Source of the DNA: Rhodobacteraceae bacterium DSL-40
GTDB taxonomy: Bacteria > Pseudomonadota > Alphaproteobacteria > Rhodobacterales > Rhodobacteraceae
Direction of reading: 5' to 3'
Length of the DNA: 59,527 nt
Assembly: GCA_003258405.1 (NCBI GenBank)
Contig: QKPN01000023.1
Location: 1 to 59,527, forward strand
Positions 1 to 7,974 of this stretch are shown here, one piece after another (position 1 is the stretch's first letter; every line of letters begins with the position of its first letter). Below the pieces are notes generated by a model. The model was not told the DNA's origin. It saw only the letters and a list, made by a program, of their open reading frames with translations, and searched no databases. The translations under genes were made by a program, and so were the position numbers.

Positions 1-26
1 GCTACAAGATCGCCTATATGCGGCAT
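1..26 (-). CDS. Start of an unidentified gene, cut by the window edge
   Basis: An ATG at 26-24 on the minus strand is preceded at a good distance by AAGGAG (34-39 region), and eight codons (MPHIGDLV) remain before the edge. It lies 113 bases after the FGGY kinase stop on the same strand, so it is probably the next gene of the same operon. Too little remains to name a family. The strong ribosome site is the only support. Confidence 0.4.
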
Positions 27-130
27 CGGTCAGTCTCCTTGAACTCTTGGCAAAAAGGGGGCCACCCGCGCCCTTTTCCGGCGCGGCAGGCGGCAGGGTT
101 TCGTTTGGCGTGTCAGGCCGTTTCTTCAGG

Positions 131-150
131 CGGCGGTCTTCAGACCGCCG
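131..150. other. Stem-loop spanning the stop codon of the FGGY kinase
   Basis: Arms 131-139 and 142-150 (CGGCGGTCT / AGACCGCCG) pair perfectly around a two-base loop, so the hairpin covers the kinase stop codon at 140-142. No T-run follows in the direction of transcription, so it may stabilise the transcript end or attenuate it rather than terminate it fully. Confidence 0.45.
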
Positions 151-1723
151 CGGCAGGCTCCAGCCCCGGCCTGACAGCCGCCGCAGGATCCTCGGGGGTC
201 GTCTGACCCCGGCGCGCCATCCGGTGCATCAGCGGGCGAAGCGCCTCATAGGTCGCGCGATAGAACTCGAATTGCTCTGCATAGCGCGCATGACGGCCCG
301 GATCTGGCTCGATCGTGCAATCCATCCGCACCATCGCCGCCGCGGCCTCGGGCAGGCTCGCGAATGCCCCGACCCCATGGGCCGCGGCAACCGCCGCGCC
401 CATCGCGGTCGCCTCCGCCTCGACCGGCACCGAGATCGGTACGCCGGCGGCATCGGCATGCATCTGCATCCAGAAGGGGCTCCGCGTGGCGCCGCCGCAA
501 CCCACCATCTCTTCAACCGCCACACCGCGCTCGGCCATGGTCACGAGGATGTTGCGGGTGCCATAGACGACGGATTCGAGCAAAGCGCGCAGGATATGGG
601 CGGGCGTGTGCTTCAGTGTCATGCCCCAGAGCGCCCCCTGAAGGTCGTAGTCGATGTAGGGATTGCGATTTCCTTGCCAGAAATCCAGTGCCACCAGCCC
701 TTCCGCGCCGATCGGGATCGCCTCGGCGGCGCGCATCATTGCGGCAAAGCTGTCCTCCCCATGCATGTGGCAACCGACCTGATCGTGCCACCAGCGGATG
801 ACCGAGCCGGTCGAGACCTGCCCACCCTCCATCACGTAAAGATCCGGCACCACGCAGTCGGGATGCGGGCCGAAGATGCCCGGCACCTCGAGATCGCGAT
901 CGGTCATCGAGAGCACCAGATGCGAGGAGCCGGTGATGAAGGCCGTCCGGCCGGCCGCACAGACATCGAGCCCCAGCATCGCGACATAGGCATCCGTGCC
1001 GCCGCAGACGACGAGCGTCGCGGGGTCGAGCCCCATTTCGGCAGCAGCCTCGGGCGTGATCGGGCCGACGGGGGCGCCGAGCGGCAGAACCCGCGCAGGG
1101 AAGCGCTCGGTGATGCCCGAAAGCCCGATACGCCCGAAGAAATCTTCCGGCCAGCCGCCGCGGCGGCCATCGTAGAACCAGCGGTTGGTGATGTGGTTGT
1201 GGCCGAGCGAGAGCGCGCCGGAGAGGCGCAGGGCGAGATAGTCCGCCATCTCCATGAACCAGCGCGAACGGTCGAAGACCTCCGGCCGGGTTTCCCGAAG
1301 CCAGAGGATCTTGGGGATCGCCCATTCCGAGCTCACCCCGATCCGCGAGCGCCGGAGAGCGGCATCGCCGGTGGCAGCCATGCGGCGGGCCTGGGGCGAG
1401 GCGCGGTTGTCCATCCAGAGGATCGCCGGCATCGTCGGCTGCAGCCCTGCATCGAGGGCGACAAGTGTGCTCGAAGTGCCATCGGCGCAGATTGCGGCGA
1501 TCTGACGGGGCGAGACATCGGCCATGCGGATCGCCTTCGCGACCGCTGTGCAGGCCGCCCGCCACCAGTCCGCCGGATCCTGTTCCGCCCAGCCGCTGTG
1601 GGGGTGGGTGGTGGCGTAGTCCGAGCTTGCGATGGCCCGCACGTTGCCGGAGAGATCCGCCACCAGAGCCCGCGCCCCGCCGGTGCCGCCATCGAGGCCG
1701 ATCACATAACGTTCCGCGCTCAT
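140..1723 (-). CDS. FGGY-family carbohydrate kinase
   Basis: A 527-residue cytoplasmic ATP-dependent kinase for a sugar, ketose or polyol. The N-terminal phosphate-binding motif GLDGGTGGAR (about residues 9-18), the ILWMDNRAS substrate/catalytic segment and a second phosphate motif GGTDAY show the two-domain FGGY fold; 500-550 residues is the family norm. The ATG at 1723 overlaps the stop of the upstream permease gene (ATGA), so translation is probably coupled. It is the last complete gene of a transporter-kinase-dehydrogenase operon that also holds a second FGGY kinase (6393-7871). The motif GLDGGT resembles ribulokinase-like members more than xylulokinases, but substrate cannot be read from sequence. 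The family call is secure; specificity is unknown. Confidence 0.9.
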   Translation of the reverse strand: MSAERYVIGLDGGTGGARALVADLSGNVRAIASSDYATTHPHSGWAEQDPADWWRAACTAVAKAIRMADVSPRQIAAICADGTSSTLVALDAGLQPTMPAILWMDNRASPQARRMAATGDAALRRSRIGVSSEWAIPKILWLRETRPEVFDRSRWFMEMADYLALRLSGALSLGHNHITNRWFYDGRRGGWPEDFFGRIGLSGITERFPARVLPLGAPVGPITPEAAAEMGLDPATLVVCGGTDAYVAMLGLDVCAAGRTAFITGSSHLVLSMTDRDLEVPGIFGPHPDCVVPDLYVMEGGQVSTGSVIRWWHDQVGCHMHGEDSFAAMMRAAEAIPIGAEGLVALDFWQGNRNPYIDYDLQGALWGMTLKHTPAHILRALLESVVYGTRNILVTMAERGVAVEEMVGCGGATRSPFWMQMHADAAGVPISVPVEAEATAMGAAVAAAHGVGAFASLPEAAAAMVRMDCTIEPDPGRHARYAEQFEFYRATYEALRPLMHRMARRGQTTPEDPAAAVRPGLEPAAAV

Positions 1724-2727
1724 AGCCCTGCCTCCGCGTGATGTCCGCCCTTCTTCCGGTTCGCGCGAACTGCCACTGCAATGCCGATGAGCAGGAGCGC
1801 GCCCTGAATGATCTGACGCTTCCAGTCCGCCCAGCCTAGCAGCGCGGCCCCGCTCGCGAGCACCGCGAGGAAGAGGATCGCCACTGCTGTGCCGATGATG
1901 TTGGGTTTGCCGATATGGATCATCATCCCTCCGAGCAGCACAGCGGTCAGGCCGTTGATGAAGTAGGACGCGCCGATCATCGGCTGGCCCGAGGAAAGGC
2001 TCGCAGCAAGAAAGAGGCCTGCGAGCGCCGAGAGCCCCCCCGTCAGCACGAAGAGCATGATGAGGAGCCGCCGCGACGAGATGCCCGCCTCGATCACCGC
2101 CTCCTCGCTCTGGGCGATGGCATACATGTAATGCCCGAAGGTCAGCCGTTCCTGGAACACCCAGGCAATGGCATAGACGAGGAGCACCCCGAAGAGCACG
2201 AGCGGGAACGGCCCGATGTTGGTGGTGAGCAGGTCGGTCAGCAGGCCGTGCTCGGCGATGCGGATCGAGGTGCCCTTGCCGAGCGCCGCCGCGATCGAGG
2301 CGCAGATCCCGCCCGTCGCGATGGTGACGATGAGCGGCGGCAGGCCGAGCCCAGCGATGAGGAGCCCGTTGACAGCGCCCGCGATGAGCCCCGCGCCGAG
2401 GCCCGCGGCGCTCGCGACACCCCAGCCGTGGCCGGCGGCAAGCAGGGCCGCCGCGATCATGTTGGAGAGGGCCGCCACCTGCATGAAGGAGACGTCGATC
2501 TTGCCCGCGGCCATCACCCAGGTAAGGCCGAGGGTCATGGTGGCCATGATTGCGAAGCTCCGCAGGATCGTCGCGACATTGCCGGGTTCGAGCATTTCCG
2601 GCCGGAGGCTTCCGAAGATGGCGATCATCGCGAGAAGCGCGGCCACGAGCCAGAAGCGGCCGATGAGGTTCGAGCGCAGGGCAGGCCCGGTGCGTTCGGG
2701 CACGGCGGGACTGATGGCGGCTGTCAT
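1720..2727 (-). CDS. Sugar ABC transporter permease (RbsC-like)
   Basis: A 335-residue inner-membrane permease of the ribose/xylose-type (BPD_transp_2) family, with about eight to ten hydrophobic segments and the family's conserved alanine/glycine-rich core (AGKIDVS near residue 75, GLGLPPLIVTIATGG near 125-140). It should form the translocation path together with the neighbouring permease and the double ABC ATPase. The ATG at 2727 overlaps the preceding permease stop by four bases (ATGA) and has GGAGA upstream. The two permeases are related to each other but clearly different, implying a heterodimeric pore. Confidence 0.9.
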   Translation of the reverse strand: MTAAISPAVPERTGPALRSNLIGRFWLVAALLAMIAIFGSLRPEMLEPGNVATILRSFAIMATMTLGLTWVMAAGKIDVSFMQVAALSNMIAAALLAAGHGWGVASAAGLGAGLIAGAVNGLLIAGLGLPPLIVTIATGGICASIAAALGKGTSIRIAEHGLLTDLLTTNIGPFPLVLFGVLLVYAIAWVFQERLTFGHYMYAIAQSEEAVIEAGISSRRLLIMLFVLTGGLSALAGLFLAASLSSGQPMIGASYFINGLTAVLLGGMMIHIGKPNIIGTAVAILFLAVLASGAALLGWADWKRQIIQGALLLIGIAVAVRANRKKGGHHAEAGL

Positions 2728-3722
2728 CGTCTGGTCTCCGTCTTTTTCGGAATGAGGAAGCGGACGGCGTCGTCAAGGATGTCGCGCACGCGAGGATCAA
2801 AGAGCAGGACGCCACCGAGCAGAATCGCACTGACGATGCCGTCGCTGTAGTAGTAGGGCATGCCGGCGAGCGCGAAGCCGTCGAGCAGCATCGTGATGAG
2901 GAAGGTGCCCGAAAGTGTTGCGAGCACCGAGGTGCCGCCCATCAGCGCCGCGCCGAGGAAGACCGCGGCATATGCGGGCATGAGCAGGTTTGCGCCCTCG
3001 TTGGTATCGGCCGTGCCGCTCTCGGCAAGGATCAGCACCACGGCGAGCACGGCACCGACGGCGCAGGCGACGAAGGCGAGCGCAGTGTAGGTCCGCGTCG
3101 GGATGCCGGAATAGAAGGCCGAGACCGGATTCTCGCCTGTGGCATAGAAGGCCGCGCCGTAGCGCGTGCGGTGCATCAACACCCAGGCGCACGCATAGAT
3201 CGCGATCAGGAACACGAAGGAGACGCTGAAGCCGAGCACGCGGGCATCGTTGAGGTCGATGATGCCGGAGGTGAAGAAGTTCTGGAAGATCGTCCGGCCG
3301 CCGGAATAGAGGAAGGCCATCCCGGCCGCGATCGAGCCCGTCGCGATGGTGGTCACGATATCGGGCAAGCCGAAATGGCTGATCGCAATGCCGTTGACCG
3401 CACCGGCCACCACCCCGACGAGGATGCCCGATCCGATCGCGACCCAGAGCGGCAGGCCGCCCGCGATCGCGAACCCGATGGTCATTGCGGCGAAACAGGC
3501 CACGCCCGCGAAGGAGAGGTCAAAGCGGCGGACGATGACGACAAAGGTCAGGCCGAGCGCAGCGAGCCCGTTCGCTGCCATGTGGCGCGTCATGGCCGAG
3601 AAGTTTGCCTGCGACAGGAAGCGCGGCTCGGCCAGGGTGAAAAGCGTCGCCATTACGGCGACGAGGCCGAGAAAGGCCAGCACGCGGCCCGCGCCGTGCG
3701 GAAGCAGTCCGGATTTCATCAT
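2724..3722 (-). CDS. Sugar ABC transporter permease (RbsC-like), first of two
   Basis: A 332-residue membrane protein of the same carbohydrate permease family, with repeated hydrophobic segments and the motif VIVRRFDLSFAG near residue 65, corresponding to the conserved GGIDLS-type segment of RbsC proteins. The start is MM at 3722/3719; GGGGAGG seven bases upstream favours 3722, which overlaps the ATPase stop by four bases. It works with the second permease (1720-2727), the ATPase (3719-5233) and the binding protein (5309-6313) to import an unidentified sugar or polyol. Confidence 0.9.
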   Translation of the reverse strand: MMKSGLLPHGAGRVLAFLGLVAVMATLFTLAEPRFLSQANFSAMTRHMAANGLAALGLTFVVIVRRFDLSFAGVACFAAMTIGFAIAGGLPLWVAIGSGILVGVVAGAVNGIAISHFGLPDIVTTIATGSIAAGMAFLYSGGRTIFQNFFTSGIIDLNDARVLGFSVSFVFLIAIYACAWVLMHRTRYGAAFYATGENPVSAFYSGIPTRTYTALAFVACAVGAVLAVVLILAESGTADTNEGANLLMPAYAAVFLGAALMGGTSVLATLSGTFLITMLLDGFALAGMPYYYSDGIVSAILLGGVLLFDPRVRDILDDAVRFLIPKKTETRR

Positions 3723-5233
3723 GTGTGGGCCTCCCCAAGAATTCCGGCCATGAGCAGATCGCCGCGCGGCATGTCTTCGGGCGCCGGCACCCGCTTGCCC
3801 CGGTAGAGTGCGATGGTTCGGTCGGCGAGGCCGAAGACCTCGTCACAATCGGTGGACATCACGATGACGGCGGCCTTCCTGCTCAGCTCGCGCATCAGAC
3901 CGTAGATCCGGGAGCGGGCGCCGATGTCGACGCCGACCGTCGGCTCGACGAAGATGTAGAGCTCGGCCTCGGTGTAGAGGCCCTTGGCGATCACCACCTT
4001 CTGCTGGTTGCCGCCGCTGAAGCGGCCGACCGGCGCGCCGATGTCGGGCGGCTGGAGCGTGACCTCCTCGGCAAGCCGGCGCGCGGCACGGAGGTTGTCT
4101 GGTCGTCGCATCAGGCCGCCGCGGCGGGAGGCCTTGTCGAGCTTGGCAAGCGTCATGTTGAAGATGGAGGAACGCGACAGGGTAAGCCCCTCGGAGCGCC
4201 GGTCACCCGGCACGAGGAAGATGCCGCGGGCGAGCGCCTCGCCGGGCGAGGAGAAGGAAGCCTCCTGTCCCAGCAGCCGCATCGCACCGCGGTCGGGAGG
4301 CATCGCGCCGAAGAGCGCCTTGGAGAGCTCGTCGATGCCCGAGCCCACGAGACCGAAGACGCCGAGGATCTCGCCGCGGCGGGCGGCGAAGGTCAGGTCC
4401 TCGAAGGCCCCGTCGCGGGCCAGGCCACGGACCTCGAGCACTGCTTCGCCCCGGCTCGGCGCGGCATTCTTTTCCGGAAACACCTCGCCCAGGGTCTCGC
4501 CGAGCATGAGTTCGGCAAGCGACAGACGCTCCTCGCGCGCCTCCGTCACTGCGACCGTGGCAACCCGACGACCGCCGCGGAAGACGGAAAAGCGGTCGGC
4601 GATCTCGTAGACCTCGTCGAGCCGGTGGGTGATGTAGATGATCGCGATGCCGCTCTCCCGGAGATTGGCCATCAGCCGGAAGAGGATATCCTTCTCGACC
4701 TCGGTGAGCGTCGAGGTCGGTTCGTCGAGGATCAGCACCCTGATGTGCTCACCGGCGAGCGCCTGCAGGATCGCGACGATCTCGCGCTCGACTGCAGGCA
4801 TTTCCCCCACCTTCCGCGACAGGTCGATCTCGACGGGAAAGCGCTTGAGGAGCGCCTGGCCGCGGCGTTCCAGTGCCTTGCGATCCATGCGGGCAAAGAG
4901 GCTGCCGCCCTCGGATTCTCGGCCCAGGAAGATGTTCTCGTAGCCCGAGATGTCCGGCACGAGCTCCGGGTGCTGCTGAACCGTGGCGATCCCGGCCCGG
5001 ATCGCGTCTTGCGGGCTGTGGAAATGTACCTCGCGGCCGGCGAGTTCGATCCGTCCGCCATCCTTCACATGGATGCCGGAAAGGATCTTGATGAAGGTCG
5101 ACTTTCCCGCGCCGTTGACGCCGAGAAGCGCGTGGATCTCACCCGGTTCGAGGCTGAAGTCGATGTCATGGAGCGCGACGAACGGGCCGAAGCGCTTTGT
5201 CACAGATGTGGCCGTAAGAGCTGGCAGCGCCAT
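3719..5233 (-). CDS. Sugar ABC transporter ATPase with two ABC domains (RbsA-like)
   Basis: A 504-residue protein with two ABC modules, as in RbsA/XylG/MglA. The first carries a good Walker A (GVNGAGKST, 38-46), Walker B (VLILDE, 166-171) and H203. The second has the degenerate P-loop usual for this family (GLVGSGIDE, 294-302) and a good signature SGGNQQK (406-412). Oddly, its Walker B reads LYIFVEP, so Val429 stands where Asp is normally found. A GTG could extend the frame by seven codons, but the ribosome site AAGGAGGGGAGA lies inside that extension, so ATG 5233 is the start. It follows the binding-protein gene after a 75-base gap with a hairpin, and the next permease gene overlaps its end. 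Confidence 0.92.
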   Translation of the reverse strand: MALPALTATSVTKRFGPFVALHDIDFSLEPGEIHALLGVNGAGKSTFIKILSGIHVKDGGRIELAGREVHFHSPQDAIRAGIATVQQHPELVPDISGYENIFLGRESEGGSLFARMDRKALERRGQALLKRFPVEIDLSRKVGEMPAVEREIVAILQALAGEHIRVLILDEPTSTLTEVEKDILFRLMANLRESGIAIIYITHRLDEVYEIADRFSVFRGGRRVATVAVTEAREERLSLAELMLGETLGEVFPEKNAAPSRGEAVLEVRGLARDGAFEDLTFAARRGEILGVFGLVGSGIDELSKALFGAMPPDRGAMRLLGQEASFSSPGEALARGIFLVPGDRRSEGLTLSRSSIFNMTLAKLDKASRRGGLMRRPDNLRAARRLAEEVTLQPPDIGAPVGRFSGGNQQKVVIAKGLYTEAELYIFVEPTVGVDIGARSRIYGLMRELSRKAAVIVMSTDCDEVFGLADRTIALYRGKRVPAPEDMPRGDLLMAGILGEAHT

Positions 5234-5275
5234 TCTCCCCTCCTTCCCGATCACGAAGTGCCATTGGACGAATGC

Positions 5276-5299
5276 GGGGCGGCCGCAGCGAGCCGCCCC
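5276..5299. other. Stem-loop between binding-protein and ATPase genes
   Basis: GGGGCGGC (5276-5283) pairs with GCCGCCCC (5292-5299) around an eight-base loop, in the 75-base gap after the binding-protein stop. Such hairpins commonly protect the upstream message or reduce read-through, giving more binding protein than membrane components. No T-run follows, so full termination is unlikely. Confidence 0.5.
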
Positions 5300-5308
5300 C
5301 GGAGCCGG

Positions 5309-6313
5309 TCAGACCGCGCGAGTCCAACCGAGCTCCGCCGCACGTCCGGGCACGTCGAAATCATCGGGGATGCCGTCGGCGAGCATGTCCTGCTCGACCG
5401 CATAGGTCGGCGTAATGATGAGCCGTGGGGACTTCCGGCCAGCGAGGTGCTCATGGGCGTAGAAGACGCACATGTAAGCCATCTCGTAGAAGCTCTGGGC
5501 CATAGAGAGCTTGAGCGGCGTGCCGCCCGCAATGTAGTTGAAGGCCTGCGAACCGCCATCGATCCCGGTGAGAATGAGATCCGGGCGGTTGGCAGACCGT
5601 GCGGCCAGCGTGCCCTCAACTGCCGCGCCATCCCAGGCGCACCAGACCGCATCGACATCGGAATGCGCGGTGAGAATGTTGTCGACGGCCTGACGCGGCG
5701 TGACGTTGCCCGCCAGCGCGAAGGCCCAGTCCGCCACGACCTCGATGTCCGGGTATTTGCGCAACGTCCATTCCATGCCGAGCGTGCGCTGGTCCCAGCT
5801 CTCGTTCTGGGGCAGCAGCACGCGGGCGATGCGGCCCTTTCCGCCGAGCGCCCTGCAGATGTATTCGCAGGAATATTCACCCATGCCGAAGTTGTTCGAC
5901 ATCGCGGTGGTGTTGACCGTCACACCCGGAACCGCGCTGTCGGCGCAGAAGACGGGAATGCCTGCGCTGATCGCACGCTGGACGGCGGGGGCAATGGCCA
6001 CGGCATCGGCGGGCGTGATGAAGAGCGCCTCGGGCTTGGAGGCAACGAGCGAGTCGATCTGGTCGGCCTGGGTCTTGGCATCGAAGCCGGCATCGGTCGT
6101 CGTGAGATTGCCGCCGAGCTCGGCAACCGCGGCGAGGAAGCCGTCCTGGAGGTGGCGGCCGGAATCGTAGGTCGTCCAGCCGAGAGCGGCGGCGAAGTTC
6201 CGGTCGGAATCCTGCGCGAAGGCCGCGCGTGCGCCGAGCACACTGGTCGCCGCAAGTGCGCCCGCGCCCCGCAGAAGCGTCCGGCGGTTCAGGTCGAAGG
6301 AAAAGCTGGTCAT
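5309..6313 (-). CDS. Sugar ABC transporter substrate-binding protein, Tat-exported
   Basis: A 334-residue periplasmic protein of the RbsB-like family (Peripla_BP_4). Its N-terminus has a twin-arginine motif (NRRTLLRG, residues 8-15), a hydrophobic stretch and an ARAAFAQ cleavage region, so it is likely exported folded through Tat. The body has the alternating alpha/beta pattern of the family, with conserved patches such as ITPADAVAIAPAV, IPVFCADS and TGIDGGSQAF. ATG 6313 is preceded by GGGAGACC. It captures the operon's substrate for the ATPase/permease pair downstream. The ligand is unknown; the surrounding kinases and phosphate dehydrogenases suggest a polyol or small sugar. Confidence 0.9.
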   Translation of the reverse strand: MTSFSFDLNRRTLLRGAGALAATSVLGARAAFAQDSDRNFAAALGWTTYDSGRHLQDGFLAAVAELGGNLTTTDAGFDAKTQADQIDSLVASKPEALFITPADAVAIAPAVQRAISAGIPVFCADSAVPGVTVNTTAMSNNFGMGEYSCEYICRALGGKGRIARVLLPQNESWDQRTLGMEWTLRKYPDIEVVADWAFALAGNVTPRQAVDNILTAHSDVDAVWCAWDGAAVEGTLAARSANRPDLILTGIDGGSQAFNYIAGGTPLKLSMAQSFYEMAYMCVFYAHEHLAGRKSPRLIITPTYAVEQDMLADGIPDDFDVPGRAAELGWTRAV

Positions 6314-6392
6314 GGTGGTCTCCCTGTTGTCTGTGGCGCCGCGATGGCCGCGGCGGCGCGGGCTTGCCGCCCCGTTTTCCGGGGCCTTCTGG

Positions 6393-7871
6393 TCAGTTGA
6401 GATGCCGGAGCGCGACCGAGGCCTGGCGGACGGAGGGCGCGAGCGCCGTCCACTCCCGGAAGGCCTCGGCATAGCCCTCGGCAAAGTCTTGCCGCGGTGC
6501 GATGCTGCGGCTGATCCTCGGCGCGGTCAGCACGTCCTCGGTGCTGCGATTGCCCTCCGCGATCATCGCGAGCCGGGCCGCCCCGAACGCCGCGCCCAGA
6601 TGGTTCGATTCCGGCACATCGAGCCGCACGCCGAGACAGGTCGCGATCATCGAGAGCCAGAGATCCGAGCGCGAGCCGCCGCCGATGGCGAGCAGCCGCT
6701 CGAAGGATGTACCGGTCCGGCGGAACGCTTCGGCGCATTCGGCCAGCGCGAAGGCAACGCCTTGGAGCACGGCGCGGGTAAGCATCGCATCATCGGCCCG
6801 GTGGCCGAGACCGACGAAGGCACCGCGGATTTCCGGATCGTCATGGGGCGACCAGCAACCATCGAGGAAGGGCACGAAGAGCACCCGGCAAGCCGGCAGC
6901 GGTTCGGTGCCCAGCTCGCCGACCAGCTCGGCCGCCGGACGCTTGAGCGTCGCGGCAAGCCAGTTGAGGCAGGAGGTGGCGGAGAGGATGACCGACATCT
7001 GGTGCCAGGTGCCCGGAACCGCGTGGCAGAGGGTCTCGATCGAATATTCGTGGCTCGGGCGCGGCTCGCCATTGGCGACGAAGAGCACGCCCGAGGTGCC
7101 GAGCGAGACCGTGCCGTCGCCATCGTGGACAACGCCCGTGCCACAGGCGCCGCAGGCATTGTCGCCGCCGCCCGCCGCAATCACCGGCCGCTTGGCCATG
7201 CCCCAGCGCGCGGCAAGCCCCGCATTCAGCTGCCCGGTTGCCTCAGTGCCCTCATGGAGCCGCGGCATCTGGCTCCGTTCCATCCCCGTCGCCTCGAGCA
7301 GCCGGTCGGACCAGTCGCGCGCGGCGTTATCCATCCAGAGCGTGCCGCTCGAATCCGCCATGTCGGAGGCCTTGTCGCCCGAGAGCCACAGGCGGATGTA
7401 ATCCTTGGGCAGCAGGACGGTGCGGATCTTCGCGAATGTCTCGGCCTCATGCTTGCGGAGCCAGGCGAGCTTCGCCGCGGTAACGCCCGGCGTCGGCTTG
7501 CGGCCCGCAATGTCGCGCAGATCCGGCACCGCGGCGTCAAGCTCGGCGCATTCCGCGCCGCAGCGGGTGTCGTTCCAGAGGATCGCGGGTCGGAGCGGCG
7601 CGTCGGAAGCATCGAGCGCAGTCGCGCCATACATCTGCCCGGAAAGGCCGATGCCGCGCGTGGCGGAAAGCTCGCGGCCATGGGTCGCGGCAAGCCCGTC
7701 GACACTTTCCTCGACCGCCTGCCACCAGAGAGCCGGATCCTGCTCCGACCAGCCCCGATGCGGCCGCGAGACCGCGAGCGGGCGTGAGGCCTGCTCGGCG
7801 ACGATGCGCTGCTCGTCGTCGATGAGCACTGCCTTCACCCCGGATGTTCCGAGGTCGATACCGAGATACAT
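6393..7871 (-). CDS. Xylulokinase-like FGGY kinase
   Basis: A 492-residue kinase with the N-terminal phosphate motif GIDLGTSGVKAV (residues 4-15), the SGQMYG segment, the substrate/catalytic ILWNDTR and a GGGDNACGACGTG region, all closest in pattern to XylB-type enzymes. It would phosphorylate a ketose or polyol in the cytoplasm. The ATG at 7871 is preceded by AGGGAGGAC. It sits between the GlpD-like dehydrogenase (103-base gap) and the binding protein (79-base gap). Two FGGY kinases in one operon suggest two sequential or alternative substrates. No xylose isomerase or xylitol dehydrogenase is present here, so calling it a true D-xylulokinase would be unsafe. Confidence 0.85.
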   Translation of the reverse strand: MYLGIDLGTSGVKAVLIDDEQRIVAEQASRPLAVSRPHRGWSEQDPALWWQAVEESVDGLAATHGRELSATRGIGLSGQMYGATALDASDAPLRPAILWNDTRCGAECAELDAAVPDLRDIAGRKPTPGVTAAKLAWLRKHEAETFAKIRTVLLPKDYIRLWLSGDKASDMADSSGTLWMDNAARDWSDRLLEATGMERSQMPRLHEGTEATGQLNAGLAARWGMAKRPVIAAGGGDNACGACGTGVVHDGDGTVSLGTSGVLFVANGEPRPSHEYSIETLCHAVPGTWHQMSVILSATSCLNWLAATLKRPAAELVGELGTEPLPACRVLFVPFLDGCWSPHDDPEIRGAFVGLGHRADDAMLTRAVLQGVAFALAECAEAFRRTGTSFERLLAIGGGSRSDLWLSMIATCLGVRLDVPESNHLGAAFGAARLAMIAEGNRSTEDVLTAPRISRSIAPRQDFAEGYAEAFREWTALAPSVRQASVALRHLN

Positions 7872-7890
7872 GCCATGTCCTCCCTGTGGC

Positions 7891-7961
7891 GCCCATTTTT
7901 TTTGCGTGGGCTGTCCATTTACGGCTGTCGTGTTTGCATCGCTCAGCTTCCGTTCCGAAGC
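7891..7961. other. Hairpins and an A8/T8 tract in the dehydrogenase-kinase gap
   Basis: The 103-base gap holds two small inverted repeats: GCTTC (7946-7950) with GAAGC (7957-7961), right after the dehydrogenase stop in the direction of transcription, and GCCCA (7891-7895) with TGGGC (7907-7911), whose loop contains eight T (7896-7903, A8 on the coding strand). They may set processing or an internal promoter. I see no clear -35/-10 pair. Confidence 0.35.
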
Positions 7962-7974
7962 GCTCCTTTCGTCT

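Noticed and set aside
140-2830. An uninterrupted 896-codon frame that would fuse the FGGY kinase to an N-terminal extension
   Set aside because: The added part is the permease gene read in the wrong frame; the kinase starts at 1723 with a normal phosphate motif directly behind.
3725-6400. An 891-codon plus-strand frame opposite the ABC transporter genes
   Set aside because: Shadow of the GC-rich coding strand; no family pattern, no ribosome site.
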